Assembly (NCBI GenBank): GCA_004352715.1 | Contig: SCFE01000010.1 | Span: 1,432,321-1,496,320, forward strand | Source of the DNA: Hofstenia miamia | Taxonomy: Eukaryota; Xenacoelomorpha; Acoela | Length of the DNA stretch: 64,000 nt | Direction: 5' to 3' | Shown: in pieces, positions 24,301 through 34,439 of the stretch | Layout: each line of letters starts with the position of its first letter | Numbering within the stretch: position 1 is the first letter of the stretch | The notes under the pieces: model-generated | The model's database searches: none | Told to the model about the DNA's origin: nothing | Seen by the model: the letters and a program-made list of their open reading frames with translations, nothing else | Program-made: the position numbers and the translations under genes

Positions 24301-25101
24301 ATCCGCTTTTTCTTTGTTTCAAATTGTGCACAATATAAACCTAAAAATCAGTTTTTTGATAGAATTAACGCGTCTGCCAATTTATTCCAAGGACGATGAG
24401 GAAAAGCCTTTGTGCGGACGCAACTGGGCTTAGCAACACTGTTAAATATTTGATAATCGATCAAAATCCGTTCGGGACAACTTTGCAAACAGGGCTTTCT
24501 AATGAGCATTCAGTTGCCTATATGTATTTAAAAATATTGAAAGGCATTTTAGGATACATAATTTCAAATCCCAGTTCTGTATCTTTCAATATCGAATTGT
24601 TTATTTGCATGTTATCACGCTGAAAAATGTAATATAATTTTAAAGACGCACTTCAATTTCTGGAGGTTAAACTCTCGGAATGTATTTGATAAAGTTTCCT
24701 TTGTCATGTTGAAATTAATTACCACTTGGAGGATATTTAATTTTCTAATTTTGTGTGATAAGAATTTTTCTTTGAAGCAGTACATTCTTTTTAATTTCAA
24801 CTCCACTCTCATTGCGATGGTAGACTGTTGGTATACAACGCTTCGTCATTGTATTATTCTTGTGACTCATGCTGCACTTTGAAGTGCGTAATTAAAATTC
24901 ATGTCCAATGCTATTATTATTAACTACTTTTCTCTAATCGCGCCGTTTTTAATTAAATGCTCTTGACTAGCGCTGTGCTATATCTTCCACATTCCCCATT
25001 AAGAGTTATAGCTTGCAATTCCATCTCTTCGTTGGAATTCGAGCGGGTTTCTTCGGATCGAAATTAGACATGCTTTTTTAAAAAATGAGTTTTTTGAATG
25101 C

Positions 25102-25140
<39 letters not shown>

Positions 25141-27746
25141 NNNNNNNNNNNNNNNNNNNNNNNNNNNNNNNNNNNNNNNNNNNNNNNNNNNNNNNNNNNN
25201 NNNNNNNNNNNNNNNNNNNNNNNNNNNNNNNNNNNNNNNNNNNNNNNNNNNNNNNNNNNNNNNNNNNNNNNNNNNNNNNNNNNNNNNNNNNNNNNNNNNN
25301 NNNNNNNNNNNNNNNNNNNNNNNNNNNNNNNNNNNNNNNNNNNNNNNNNNNNNNNNNNNNNNNNNNNNNNNNNNNNNNNNNNNNNNNNNNNNNNNNNNNN
25401 NNNNNNNNNNNNNNNNNNNNNNNNNNNNNNNNNNNNNNNNNNNNNNNNNNNNNNNNNNNNNNNNNNNNNNNNNNNNNNNNNNNNNNNNNNNNNNNNNNNN
25501 NNNNNNNNNNNNNNNNNNNNNNNNNNNNNNNNNNNNNNNNNNNNNNNNNNNNNNNNNNNNNNNNNNNNNNNNNNNNNNNNNNNNNNNNNNNNNNNNNNNN
25601 NNNNNNNNNNNNNNNNNNNNNNNNNNNNNNNNNNNNNNNNNNNNNNNNNNNNNNNNNNNNNNNNNNNNNNNNNNNNNNNNNNNNNNNNNNNNNNNNNNNN
25701 NNNNNNNNNNNNNNNNNNNNNNNNNNNNNNNNNNNNNNNNNNNNNNNNNNNNNNNNNNNNNNNNNNNNNNNNNNNNNNNNNNNNNNNCCCCTCCTCCCAG
25801 GCCTACGGGAGAAATTCAAAGTATTGCAAATTGATCCTATCGCATTACTAGGCCAAACAAGGAAGGGAAAATCAAGTTGAATTACAATAAACTTACCCGC
25901 CCGTTTCTCATCAGAAACAAAGCTGACATGTGCTAGTGTATTACTACTGTAATAAATCTTGAATTGCAATTTTTTATGAAAATTACTAGAGATTGTTTAA
26001 TGAAGATCTTGCAAAAAAGCTACAAACAAATGACATTTTTAGATGTCTAGCGTTAGTTTTATTTACTTATGAATATTTCTTACTAAGAGCCAAGTTTTCT
26101 AAAAATGCTTTGAAAAACAATTGATTTTATTGGATTCTGTTTGTCTTAGCCATCAGCTATAAATTAATCTCTAAATTTTGTTTAGAAGTGGTGATCACAG
26201 ACTAATTCTTTGCGAAGTGTTAGATGTGGAAAATAAACCGCTGGACAGCAATACTCGTGCTTCATGCAGTGAACTGATGAGCTCTTCCAAAGTTAGTGCC
26301 GAAGAACCATGGTTTGCGTTTGAGCAAGAGTACACCTTAATGGATCAGAACGGCTGGCCCTTGGGTTGGCCTGAACAAGGCTATCCTGCTCCTCAGGGAC
26401 CATACTATGGTGGTATAGGGCATGGTAAGGCTATCGGCAGACCATTAGTTGAAGCGCATTATAGAGCTTGCCTTCATGCAGGTGTTGCGCTTGCTGGAGT
26501 GAATTCAGAGGTCATGCCTTCTCAATGGGAATTTCAGGTACTCTTTCGTTAGCAAATATTTATACTCAACTTACTTATGTATTGAAATTAGTCCTGAGGT
26601 TTGCTATATACAGTGCTGGGCATTCATTATCCTTAACTGGACCAAACATACATTAATACCGGTATATAAAATTATTATCTGATCTTAGTTCTTTTTACTG
26701 AAGCGTTTGATTTCGCCAACAGGTTTAGTGCCAACAAAATCACTCAATAGTGTAACTGGTTTGTTTTCAAACCACTCCACACAACTTAATTTAATGCTGT
26801 TTTTCTAAAAATTTTATTCCACTGTCACCGCGTTTCTGCTTGGTCATTGTTCGTGGTGTAAACTGGAGTTGTTTTGCGCCACACTTTCAGAGGGTACCAA
26901 GCATATATATATATATATATATATATAAGGTTGTCAAATATATATGGGCGCCAAGTATACAGGGGGCGCTACGGATTATTTTGAACAACATTGGACCCTA
27001 CGCATGTTTTTTCCAAATTTTGACAGGTAAAATAGCTTAAGCACTTAGTTTACTGACTCTGATAAAAAAAACTGAACAAAATCCGATCTCATTTTCACTG
27101 GGAAGATCCTCCAATATTTACCTGAAAATAATATCAGATATTGAACAACGCCCAAATTTTTTGAAAATGTAAAAATTAGTTCCAAAACACATTCATAACT
27201 GTTGAAATGGCAATAAATCCAATTTTTCAACGAAATTTTTCTTTTTTTTTCATTTTTTATATATTTTTTGAGAATTGCTTCCCTTGAGTCCAAATTTGGT
27301 GTGTAGCTATTAAATGAACCCTAAAGCTATCACGCATACTCAATTTCTGATTTTTTTGACGTTAACCGGCCGAACTGCATGCGGGCGCTAAGTATAGGTA
27401 AAATCGGTGGGCGCGGGCGCTCAGTATAAAACCCATTGTACTTAGCGCTCGTATAAATAAATAAATAAAATATATATATANNNNNNNNNNNNNNNNNNNN
27501 NNNNNNNNNNNNNNNNNNNNNNNNNNNNNNNNNNNNNNNNNNNNNNNNNNNNNNNNNNNNNNNNNNNNNNNNNNNNNNNNNNNNNNNNNNNNNNNNNNNN
27601 NNNNNNNNNNNNNNNNNNNNNNNNNNNNNNNNNNNNNNNNNNNNNNNNNNNNNNNNNNNNNNNNNNNNNNNNNNNNNNNNNNNNNNNNNNNNNNNNNNNN
27701 NNNNNNNNNNNNNNNNNNNNNNNNNNNNNNNNNNNNNNNNNNNNNN

Positions 27747-27779
<33 letters not shown>

Positions 27780-28704
27780 ATACCAAGCCCACAGAAGGTT
27801 ATCAGTAAGGCATAGTTTCTTAAATTTTTTGGGCGTCAACATTTAAAAGGTTAAAACTTAGCAGATTAGTTTTAGGGAAATTACCTTAGGTAAATTTTAT
27901 AGGCACTTGAAATTACCCTGTCTGAATTATTTGCTAAAATAATGTACTGAAATAACCAATTTATTTATCTTTGTTTGATTTAAATCAAGGTCAATGTGAT
28001 TAAAAATCATGATTTAAATCATTGAATTTTGATCACCTTATTTGAATCGTGCTACGATAATGTAGTTATTAAACGTTCAGATAACCGCATATCATCCTTG
28101 CGTTGAAGTGGTATTTTTTATCCATTAATTTGAATCTTTGAGATGATTCACATTTTTTACAGTTACTGCAATTAAAATATTTAGGTGGGTCCATGTATCG
28201 GAGTTTCTGCTGGAGACCATCTCTGGATCGCCCGTTACATTATGCATCGGCTGTGTGAATACTATGGAGTCGTTGCTAACTTCCATCCAAAGCCTCTTCC
28301 AGAATGGAATGGCGCTGGTAATCATTGCAATTTCAGTACAAAGAGTATGCGTGCTCCCGGTGGAATAAAGGTATGATTTGTTTTGTCGATTTGGTGTTTT
28401 TATTTTTAGTGATTTTTAGCATATATTGTCTGCCATTGAAAGATTAAAAGCCAAACAAGAGTTGCATATCAAAGGCTATGATCTTTCTGGTGGTGAAGAA
28501 AACAAGGAGCGATTATCAGGCGCCTATGAAACTGCTTCTTGGAAGAAATTCACTTGGGGCTATGGTGACCGAGCCGCTTCAATCAGGATCAACCGCCACA
28601 CACAGCTTGCTGGCTGTGGCTACCTCGAAGATAGACGACCAGCATCCAATTGTGATCCGTACATCGTCTGTGAATTAATCGCTCGTACCTCTTTAGGCTG
28701 TTGA
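16961..28704 (+). CDS. GLUL: Glutamine synthetase gene (4 coding exons)
   Basis: Encodes type II glutamine synthetase, which makes glutamine from glutamate and ammonia using ATP. Coding exons are 16961-17466, 26186-26537, 28185-28370 and 28420-28704, all with GT-AG introns and compatible phases. After removing one copy of the 196-base assembly duplication in exon 1 the protein is 373 residues, the usual animal length. Visible signatures are [15 protein letters not shown] (two metal-binding Glu), [11 protein letters not shown] (two more Glu), [11 protein letters not shown] (substrate and metal His), GDRAASIR (ATP/phosphate Arg) and [14 protein letters not shown]. All expected catalytic positions that I can check are present. 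The N-terminus [15 protein letters not shown] is basic and lacks acidic residues, so a mitochondrial location is possible. Intron 1 is unusually large (8.7 kb) and full of transposon fossils. Confidence 0.95.
17234..17244. other. 11-N gap inside GS exon 1
   Basis: Lies precisely between the two identical 196-base copies. Confidence 0.99.
17467..18499. other. GS intron 1, 5' part, no feature
   Basis: AT-rich intron sequence. No transposon or exon was recognised. Confidence 0.6.
18500..19340 (-). pseudogene. hAT-type (ZMYM-like) transposase fossil
   Basis: The minus strand near 18588-18511 encodes [20 protein letters not shown], the C-terminal dimerisation signature shared by hAT transposases and ZMYM1-like proteins (usually ERSFSxLRRLKTYLRSTM). 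Further upstream, near 18860-18790, it encodes [15 protein letters not shown] followed by ALTHRVPDD, matching the region before the dimerisation domain in the same family. Stops and frameshifts interrupt it. It lies antisense in GS intron 1. The upper boundary is approximate. Confidence 0.7.
19440..19572. repeat. GCTCC/GGAGC-rich imperfect repeat
   Basis: Imperfect GCTCCGGCTCC and GGAGCTGGAGC words in an otherwise AT-rich intron. The apparent Gly-Ala-Arg reading on the minus strand is a by-product of the repeat. Confidence 0.5.
20330..21060 (-). pseudogene. piggyBac transposase fossil
   Basis: Minus-strand reading, with stops, gives [20 protein letters not shown] (the piggyBac DNFFTS catalytic-Asp block), then [11 protein letters not shown] (the WxDNRxV block) and VQFSNCL. 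Near 20410 it gives [17 protein letters not shown], matching the C-terminal Cys-rich domain of piggyBac transposases. The N-terminal half was not found. The fossil lies antisense in GS intron 1. Confidence 0.7.
21334..21369. repeat. TA microsatellite
   Basis: About 18 TA units in GS intron 1. Confidence 0.95.
21967..22224. mobile_element. Foldback MITE with three related arms
   Basis: The left end ATCGACTGCTTGGAGCACA and the right end (its inverse TGTGCTCCAAGCAGTCGAT) form an inverted repeat of about 31 bases with two mismatches. A third, inverted copy of the GCACACTTGTGCTAA block lies at about 22031-22049, so the left arm can also fold on itself. It is 258 bases long with no open frame. Target duplication is uncertain in the AT-rich flanks. 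Confidence 0.75.
22230..25110. other. GS intron 1, 3' part
   Basis: Mostly featureless AT-rich intron. The only structure I support is the hairpin at 23570-23621. Confidence 0.5.
23570..23621. repeat. 12-bp perfect hairpin with nested stem
   Basis: AAATACGTATGT (23570-23581) and ACATACGTATTT (23610-23621) are perfect inverse copies around a 28-base loop. The loop holds a second stem, ATGAC/GTCAT. Confidence 0.7.
25111..25140. repeat. TA microsatellite at a gap edge
   Basis: A TA run that leads directly into the gap at 25141. Confidence 0.95.
25141..25787. other. Assembly gap (647 N)
   Basis: Unsequenced part of GS intron 1, entered through a TA array. Confidence 0.99.
26186..26537 (+). CDS. 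GLUL: GS exon 2
   Basis: The acceptor is TTTGTTTAG (ends 26185) and the donor GTACTC (26538). It completes the Arg codon of exon 1, then reads [54 protein letters not shown] and [11 protein letters not shown]. It holds four of the active-site Glu residues (EQE and the SEVMP/WEFQ pair). The exon ends at a codon boundary. Confidence 0.96.
26903..26928. repeat. TA microsatellite
   Basis: A TA run at the left side of the GGGCGC-motif repeat. Confidence 0.9.
26929..27480. repeat. Repeat with GGGCGC-(Y/C)-AGTATA modules
   Basis: The 14-base word GGGCGCCAAGTATA occurs at 26946-26959, with variants GGGCGCTAAGTATA (27383-27396) and GGGCGCTCAGTATA (27415-27428), plus an inverted TACTTAGCGC at 27439-27448. 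The segment lies between two TA arrays, the second running into a gap. I do not recognise the family. Confidence 0.6.
27481..27746. other. Assembly gap (266 N)
   Basis: Flanked on both sides by TA runs, in GS intron 2. Confidence 0.99.
27747..27777. repeat. TA microsatellite
   Basis: A TA run that emerges from the gap. Confidence 0.95.
28185..28370 (+). CDS. GLUL: GS exon 3
   Basis: The acceptor ends AATATTTAG (28184) and the donor is GTATGA (28371). It has 62 complete codons, phase 0 on both sides. It encodes [19 protein letters not shown], a segment with [20 protein letters not shown], and ends [19 protein letters not shown] carries the conserved His of the active site; the residue before it is Asn where many animal enzymes have Cys. 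Confidence 0.96.
28420..28704 (+). CDS. GLUL: GS exon 4 (terminal)
   Basis: Follows the acceptor GATTTTTAG (28411-28419); an alternative TAG lies nine bases earlier. It reads [20 protein letters not shown], then [27 protein letters not shown] and [14 protein letters not shown], and ends ARTSLGC with TGA at 28702-28704. The Arg residues of GDRAASIR and EDRR are those that bind ATP and glutamyl phosphate in the family. TYR replaces the usual His in the GxHET context (GAYET). Confidence 0.95.
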   Translation, partial: HILSAIERLKAKQELHIKGYDLSGGEENKERLSGAYETASWKKFTWGYGDRAASIRINRHTQLAGCGYLEDRRPASNCDPYIVCELIARTSLGC

Positions 28705-29789
28705 TGAGATATCATAGTGGCAATATATTGAATATCGTTGTGCAGTATATCCATCAAATATTGTAGAATTGCTATACAATGTACACAATAATATATTTTT
28801 GACTTCCTTCTTTTCCCATATTTAAGATGATGTGACTGACTACATCCTGTCTCTTATACACATTGCATAAATTTCTTAAAATTGTGAAATTGAATTGAAG
28901 TTACTTATGTAAATTTAACAATTTTTTATCAATATATTTACTCATTTAAACCTTTGCAAATTACAGGCATTATAAAAACAATTATTAATGTTTTATAGTA
29001 AGTTTTGCTTATCTATATTTCCACTTAGTTGCAAATTGATATTACCTAGTTACAGATTTTATTCTTTCAGTATCCAAATATTTTGTAGAGATGCCCTAAA
29101 AGATCTGTATGATATTCATTATCTTAAAAAATTTTAGTAATGGAAGTTCTATAGAAGAATTTCTAAATCTCTCTCCGTATTAAGTTTCATTATGGTAAAG
29201 CAGTCAAATGTGTATGTCAATGCGTGGGCAATATTTGAGCCACCACATTAATATTTTCGTGATAATTGCGTTATTCGTCAAGGTGAACCGATAACGATAT
29301 GCATCCCTGACGTCATTCATTTAAGTTGAAACTTTAATTCTGGGAGTGTATGATAGTTAGCCATGAAGCGAGGGTCTTTTTCGTTGCATCTGATAGTGCG
29401 TTTGTATGTTTCAGGGTACAGATATTTGGGAGACCATTTTTTCAATATTGAATTTGGCTTGTCCTTGGTCTCTACCAAGTAAATTTCCAGTTTTGTTAAT
29501 TCATGTTACTCTTTAAAAATGTCAATTTACATTATAGTACATTCCTACGTGCAGTATAAGCTAAATGTGGCGTTCAATACATGCTATTTCAGCATTTATA
29601 TAAATTTCAAGTGGCATTTGCAACCCGTTCAACAATACTCTACTGAATTTACTGATCCAGTAGAAGCGGCCAGACCAGATATCTTTGTTCTTACAGTGAT
29701 GTTGATATTTGGAAATAGTTCTTATGCAATGGTTTGATGGAATGGAATCGAATATTATTTCTTAGTAACTGTTATACTTTGCAGAAGCA
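28705..29789. other. GS 3' flank
   Basis: AT-rich. I saw no canonical AATAAA in the first 250 bases; ACAATAATATATTT near 28784-28797 is the nearest candidate polyadenylation context. No other gene was recognised. Confidence 0.4.
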
Positions 29790-30145
29790 CAGGCATGATT
29801 AAAAAACGAGTGAAGGGTGCGATTTTTCTTGAGATGACGAACAAAGAACGTGAACGCACCATCACAGCGAGTAGAGTGAGAATTCAAGAATGTTGTAAAA
29901 TCAAATGGAACAAGGTCCAGATTGCGAGTCAAGAAACTATTGAACAGGAGATCTCAGGCGTGAAATTGAAGTGACCGCGAAATATTGAGCAGAGCATCTT
30001 TGTGTTGTAAGGGAGAAATACATTTGAAAGCACGTTTCTGGAACCTTCAATAGAGTGGAGCAATCACGAGATGGCTACCAACGAGAAGAATAGCACAAGG
30101 AATGGCCTTGAACAATGAGTCTCACAGCAAATGAGGTATTGAAAT
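29790..30145 (-). pseudogene. LINE RT C-terminal fossil, 3' piece
   Basis: DNA-level similarity to 9800-10215: shared words include TGCGAGTCA, AGGAGATC, AAGGGAGA and CACAAGGAATGG in the same order. This gives the same minus-strand LINE family as 1-330 and 9679-10450. The match stops near CAGCAAATGAGG (about 30125-30136) and resumes at about 31935. Confidence 0.7.
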
Positions 30146-30362
30146 ATATATATACATTGAATAATATGGAGTTCATTAAAAAAATAAATATTGTCAATTC
30201 AAGTCTTTCATTTAAAGAAGATTTATAATTTGAACTATAATTCAAATTACTAAATAGTTATTGTCCATACATAGATTTGTATTTAAAAATTGTACGCTAT
30301 TTATAAAAAAAGGTATTGAAATGAACATTATGAAAGATAGCAAAAGTCGAAATTTGCTTTAA

Positions 30363-30434
30363 GGTGCGTTCAGACGAGAACCTTTTGATGTATATCATTT
30401 GATATACGTCAAAAAGATGCTCGTCTGAACGCAC
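30363..30434. mobile_element. Short palindromic MITE-like unit
   Basis: GGTGCGTTCAGACGAG (30363-30378) and its inverse CTCGTCTGAACGCAC (30420-30434) flank a near-palindromic core containing TATATCATTTGATATA. A further direct copy of the right arm follows at 30466-30480, 46 bases on. Confidence 0.65.
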
Positions 30435-31427
30435 ATTATTCAAATTAGCATACATTAAAAAGATTCTCGTCTGAACGCACATTATTCATTTGAACGATAA
30501 GTAATTAACGACTTTGTTTTGGGGACAGATTCTCTCAAGTAGCCATAGGTCTTAAAATGCGATTTAACTTCAAAACGAACCATGACGATATTTAATTATA
30601 CAAAAGGCAGTTATTCCTTTTAATGAAGCAATATTGATTTTTCACAAATTAGGCTACTGAATTGTCAATATCTTTTACATGCATTTAGAACTAATTAAAA
30701 TTACTTATAAAACAAATTTCAAGCATGTATTGAAATTTATTATATTGTCAATTGTGTAATTACAAGGAAACTTTTAAGGCCCCGCGTTTTGGGAGTCGTT
30801 TCGGTTTGGTTCTCATAAAATACCGCGGTATCGGTATGTCTATGAAAATTCAATAGTATATTTTGCATATATATATATATAACTTATAATCTCCAACTGA
30901 ATTTTTTTTAAAACCTAATCATGCCCGCGTTTCAAACATAAATATTTGAAATTTTGCAGGGTAGTGTCTCTTTAATTTACCTGCATAGTTAATATATTTA
31001 AGTTCAAGTGAATACTGCGGGAGCAATGGCCAAAAAATAGGTTTTTGGGGAAAAGTGCGATTCCCACTAAATGCCTTAGAAATTTCGCACTGTTTCCTGC
31101 TAAGTATAAGGTTTTTGCATTTCCCATATATATATATATATATATATATGCATACATAAATATATATACATATACGGGCTCTAGATGCTATGGGATTTGC
31201 ATCCAGCTCGCCTCGTAGGAGGAGAGCCAGAAAAATTCATTTTATCCAAAAAAAATTACATTGCGCATTTGGAATAGATGTCTAATTTATTATGTATAAG
31301 TTTCAATTTTCTTCGAAAAAAAAATTTATACCCGTATCCAGCGCCCTCTGCTATAGTATCTAACGCCCGTATATATTTTTTTTGTATCCAGCACCCTGGA
31401 GATATTTGCAAAAAAGGGTATCTAGAA

Positions 31428-31430
<3 letters not shown>

Positions 31431-31462
<32 letters not shown>
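31431..31462. repeat. TA microsatellite
   Basis: TA run. A second run lies at 31123-31150. Confidence 0.95.
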
Positions 31463-31464
<2 letters not shown>

Positions 31465-31862
31465 AAGATAGTTGTAGTATACAGTGGTTATATCAATTAA
31501 ATGTATTCATATGTAAAATGGAATAAAATAATGTACCGATCAATGTTTTAAGAGGGATACTACGTTATCAGTATTTTTCGGAATTGTCATAATATATCGG
31601 TATTGGTTTCAGTATCGGTATACCGCCGGCCTCTAGATACTTTAAACAGGTAATTTCGTTTTTTAACAATCAACAATTAACTACTTATTCTTGGAAATAT
31701 TGTATAACAATATATTTAGAATTAAACATCCAATCAAATTCGTTTTTGATTTACTATTTTGAATCAGTAATTTAGGTGGTGATTATAGAATTATAGTCTT
31801 CCCACCCAATTTCTATTAAACTTAATTGATGAATAAACAAGTGGCCGTGCATCAAAATAATG

Positions 31863-31923
31863 CTCGTCTAAACGCAATTGCATCAAATTGATGGACATCA
31901 AAAAGATGCTCGTCTGAACGCAC
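31863..31923. repeat. Paired CTCGTCTGAACGCAC motifs
   Basis: A variant CTCGTCTAAACGCAA at 31863-31877 and an exact CTCGTCTGAACGCAC at 31909-31923, again 46 bases apart. The pairing matches 30420/30466, so the ends share a 46-base period. Confidence 0.7.
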
Positions 31924-31934
31924 TTTCATCAAAA

Positions 31935-32270
31935 GATGCGCACAAAAGGACACATGTCCAGTGTAATTTAAGTTGGCAGTAAGTTTAACTCCAAGATGAG
32001 TATGATAAGGAGAAAATGTACCTGGAAAAGGTAGATCCGTTGGATATACTAAAAAGGTGATGTCCCATGCATTGGTAGGACTAAAATGAAAATTGTTAAC
32101 ATAGACAACAGCTCAAGATCAAATGAGATATTGGAGGCTAAAGAACTGCCAATTAAAATATCGCAATGTCATTGACATACAGTAACCAGGGAACGTTAAT
32201 GGCAACAAGGAAAAAAGAACAGCAAACATAGATCTAGTTTGTTGCCAATTAATAAAAGGAAAGGAAAGGA
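31935..32270 (-). pseudogene. LINE RT C-terminal fossil, 5' piece
   Basis: Resumes the match to 10270-10450 at AAAGGACACATG and continues with AACTCCA-GATGAGTATGAT. It is the continuation of the piece at 29790-30145 on the minus strand. Confidence 0.65.
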
Positions 32271-32402
32271 AATATCTATATTTAGGGTTTCCTTTAATAT
32301 ATAAAATACTGTTTGCAACTCTAAATATTGTCAAAAAAACATTACAAATAACAGAAACAAAGACATACAAAATAAATAATTACAAAAACAAATACAATTA
32401 CT

Positions 32403-32797
32403 AACTTGAGCTGGTTAGTACTCGAAAGTAATATCGAATTTCTCAAAACGAATACCAAATATCTCAAAACGGATACTGTTGTTGTTAAGCAACAGAGTGG
32501 CTTTAGCCAATTAAATTGATAAAATGTCATTTTTTGTAATGGCATTTAGACACAGATTTTATACAGAATGCTTTATAAAGTCATGCAGAATATTGACAAA
32601 AATTCTACACTAATAAACTTATTAGATGAGCAGAACTATCGAAAATATATTTATGTTGATTGAGTTGAAAATAATTACTTAGAAAACTTTCTAATATTTG
32701 ATGTCCTATCAAGGTGCTGTACGTTTTTAAAAATATTTGGTATTCGTTTTGAGAAATATGGTATCAATTTAAAGTACCAACCGCTTGAGTTATGGCG
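32403..32797. mobile_element. Foldback element with about 65-bp arms
   Basis: A 25-base block beginning ATTTCTCAAAACGAATACC (32438-32462) recurs perfectly inverted at 32733-32757. The outer parts also pair imperfectly (left CTTGAGCTGGTTAGTACTC against right-end inverse CTCAAGCGGTTGGTACT). No open frame spans the element. Confidence 0.75.
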
Positions 32798-33477
32798 AAT
32801 TTTGATTAGATGCGGTCTGTTGAATAATCAGTATTAAAAAATTTCTTTGCAATTTGTAGACCTACAGAAGTAGTTTTAATTTCGTTTTTATATGCTCTTA
32901 ATTTTGAGTTTGTTTTATAGATTTAGTGACGTAGTATAAATGTGAATTTTTGCTATGGTTGGAAACTATTGCGATATATTTTTAAGAAACTTAACTTAAT
33001 ATTGAAATAGCCATTTTCTTAATAAAATTAGTTTTTTTGTAAAATTTAGTCGAGAATCAAAGTTATACCTAAATATTTAAAATCATTATATGTATGCCAT
33101 AAAATTTCCCTTTAAACGGAGAAACATTTGTGGAAGTGACGTTAAATTTAAGTATCATACTGGTCTACAATCAATATGCTTCCTTATCAAAAACATTCAA
33201 TCTTGGCTAAATGTGGGTTACTGAAAACGAAAATCACATCAAAAATTGTTTATTGGCTCTGGTTTGTGAGATATGGCAAAGTGCATGTTTGTTAATTTCT
33301 ATAAAAATGTTGATATTGTCCCATCAGAATTCATAAGCCTTCGTTAATGAGAATATTATAGATAGCGTGTATTTTGTTACAGAAACCTTTGCTCACGAGC
33401 TGTCATTTCCATTTATTATAGCAAATAATGTTAATGGTTTATTATCTAAGTTACACTTGGTGAAAGAATAGTTGCTA

Positions 33478-33990
33478 TTAATCCCTTCTGTGCAGGAGAA
33501 ATATAATTATCGGATGTCTAACAAAGTAAAACGCTTTTTTAAAGTAGAAAAAGAATATTCGTAGGTAAGAGTTTTTTGTTTCTAGCAGAGACAGCGAATG
33601 GTGTACAACTTCAATTAAAGCATGAACTGTAGAACGACCAGGTGTTCCTCCAAATTGTCTGGGATCTAAAAATGCTAAACTTTTAGGCTTTAGTTCTTTG
33701 TCCATAATAATTTGTTCAATTAATTTAGATACTGAGTGAGTTAAAGGTATTGGACTTATATCCGTCAATGGTGTAATAACAGGTTTAACCTTTTCAAGGT
33801 GAATAACATCTGCAGTTACAAATGGTTCTGCTGAAGAATCATACAAAGAAGATTCTATCAAAGTACAAATTGGCTTTGCTAGTTCATAACTAAAACTTTG
33901 CAGAATCCAATTGGGCAATGCATTAGAATTATGATCTCGACCCGAAGCTTTTTGAACAGGTAATTTTTTTAACATATGAAAAATCATCAT
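33478..33990 (-). pseudogene. CR1-like LINE RT, N-terminal half
   Basis: 170 codons reading KKLPVQKASGRDHNSNALPN, then a segment where family members have DLRPISLT (here TDISPIPLTHSVSKLIEQ), then RQFGGTPGRSTVHALIEVVHH and a broken DFKKAFD block (FYFKKAFYFVRH). The first catalytic Asp appears replaced. The stop is at 33478. Confidence 0.85.
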
Positions 33991-34119
33991 TTCATCACAT
34001 TATTTCACAATTGTGATTCCTTCTTATTGGTGGAGAAATTTCTTGGAAATGACAAACAGATTCTGTTAGCTTTAAATTTAGTTCATTAGTAAGATCAATC
34101 GGCGACATTTGACTAAGAG

Positions 34120-34416
34120 TTACCTTGATTGAACAGATATAAAGCTCATTTTTCTAATACATGACCACCACTGTGAAGGGTTAACTTGTTTGAGTTCCTT
34201 GACATGATTTTCGTAGTATCTTTCTCTTAAAACCTTCAAAAATCTGTTAATGTAATTGCGTAATTTTTTAAATTTAACTAAATTGCCAGAGTGTAATGCT
34301 TGTCCTCTTTTCTTTATGAGTTTCTTTATTTTTGGACTTATCCATGGCTTTTCATTAGATAAAAATTTCAATTTGATGTGAAATATAAGAAGAAAACACA
34401 TCCCATTGACTAACAA
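34120..34416 (-). pseudogene. LINE linker between endonuclease and RT
   Basis: Reads NEKPWISPKIKKLIKKRGQA, a Lys/Arg-rich helix with FKKLRNYINRFLKVLRERYY, and NPSQWW. This is the standard PW-linker of LINE ORF2. Confidence 0.8.
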
Positions 34417-34439
34417 AGTTCGGGCACTTCCTAAAGAAT

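Larger units (their letters stand above)
30146..31930. mobile_element. Insertions splitting the LINE fossil
   Basis: 1.8 kb that interrupts an otherwise continuous LINE match. It contains five copies of the word CTCGTCTGAACGCAC or its inverse near its two ends (30363-30480 and 31863-31923), two TA arrays, and a degenerate stretch with TATCCAGC and AACGCCC words. It probably holds more than one element. No coding region was found. Confidence 0.5.

Noticed and set aside
24396-24623. 75-codon frame in GS intron 1
   Set aside because: No domain, no splice signals in phase, and AT-rich codon use like non-coding DNA.
27960-28040. GATTTAAATCA palindromes as a MITE
   Set aside because: The words are short AT-rich palindromes without matching ends or a target duplication.
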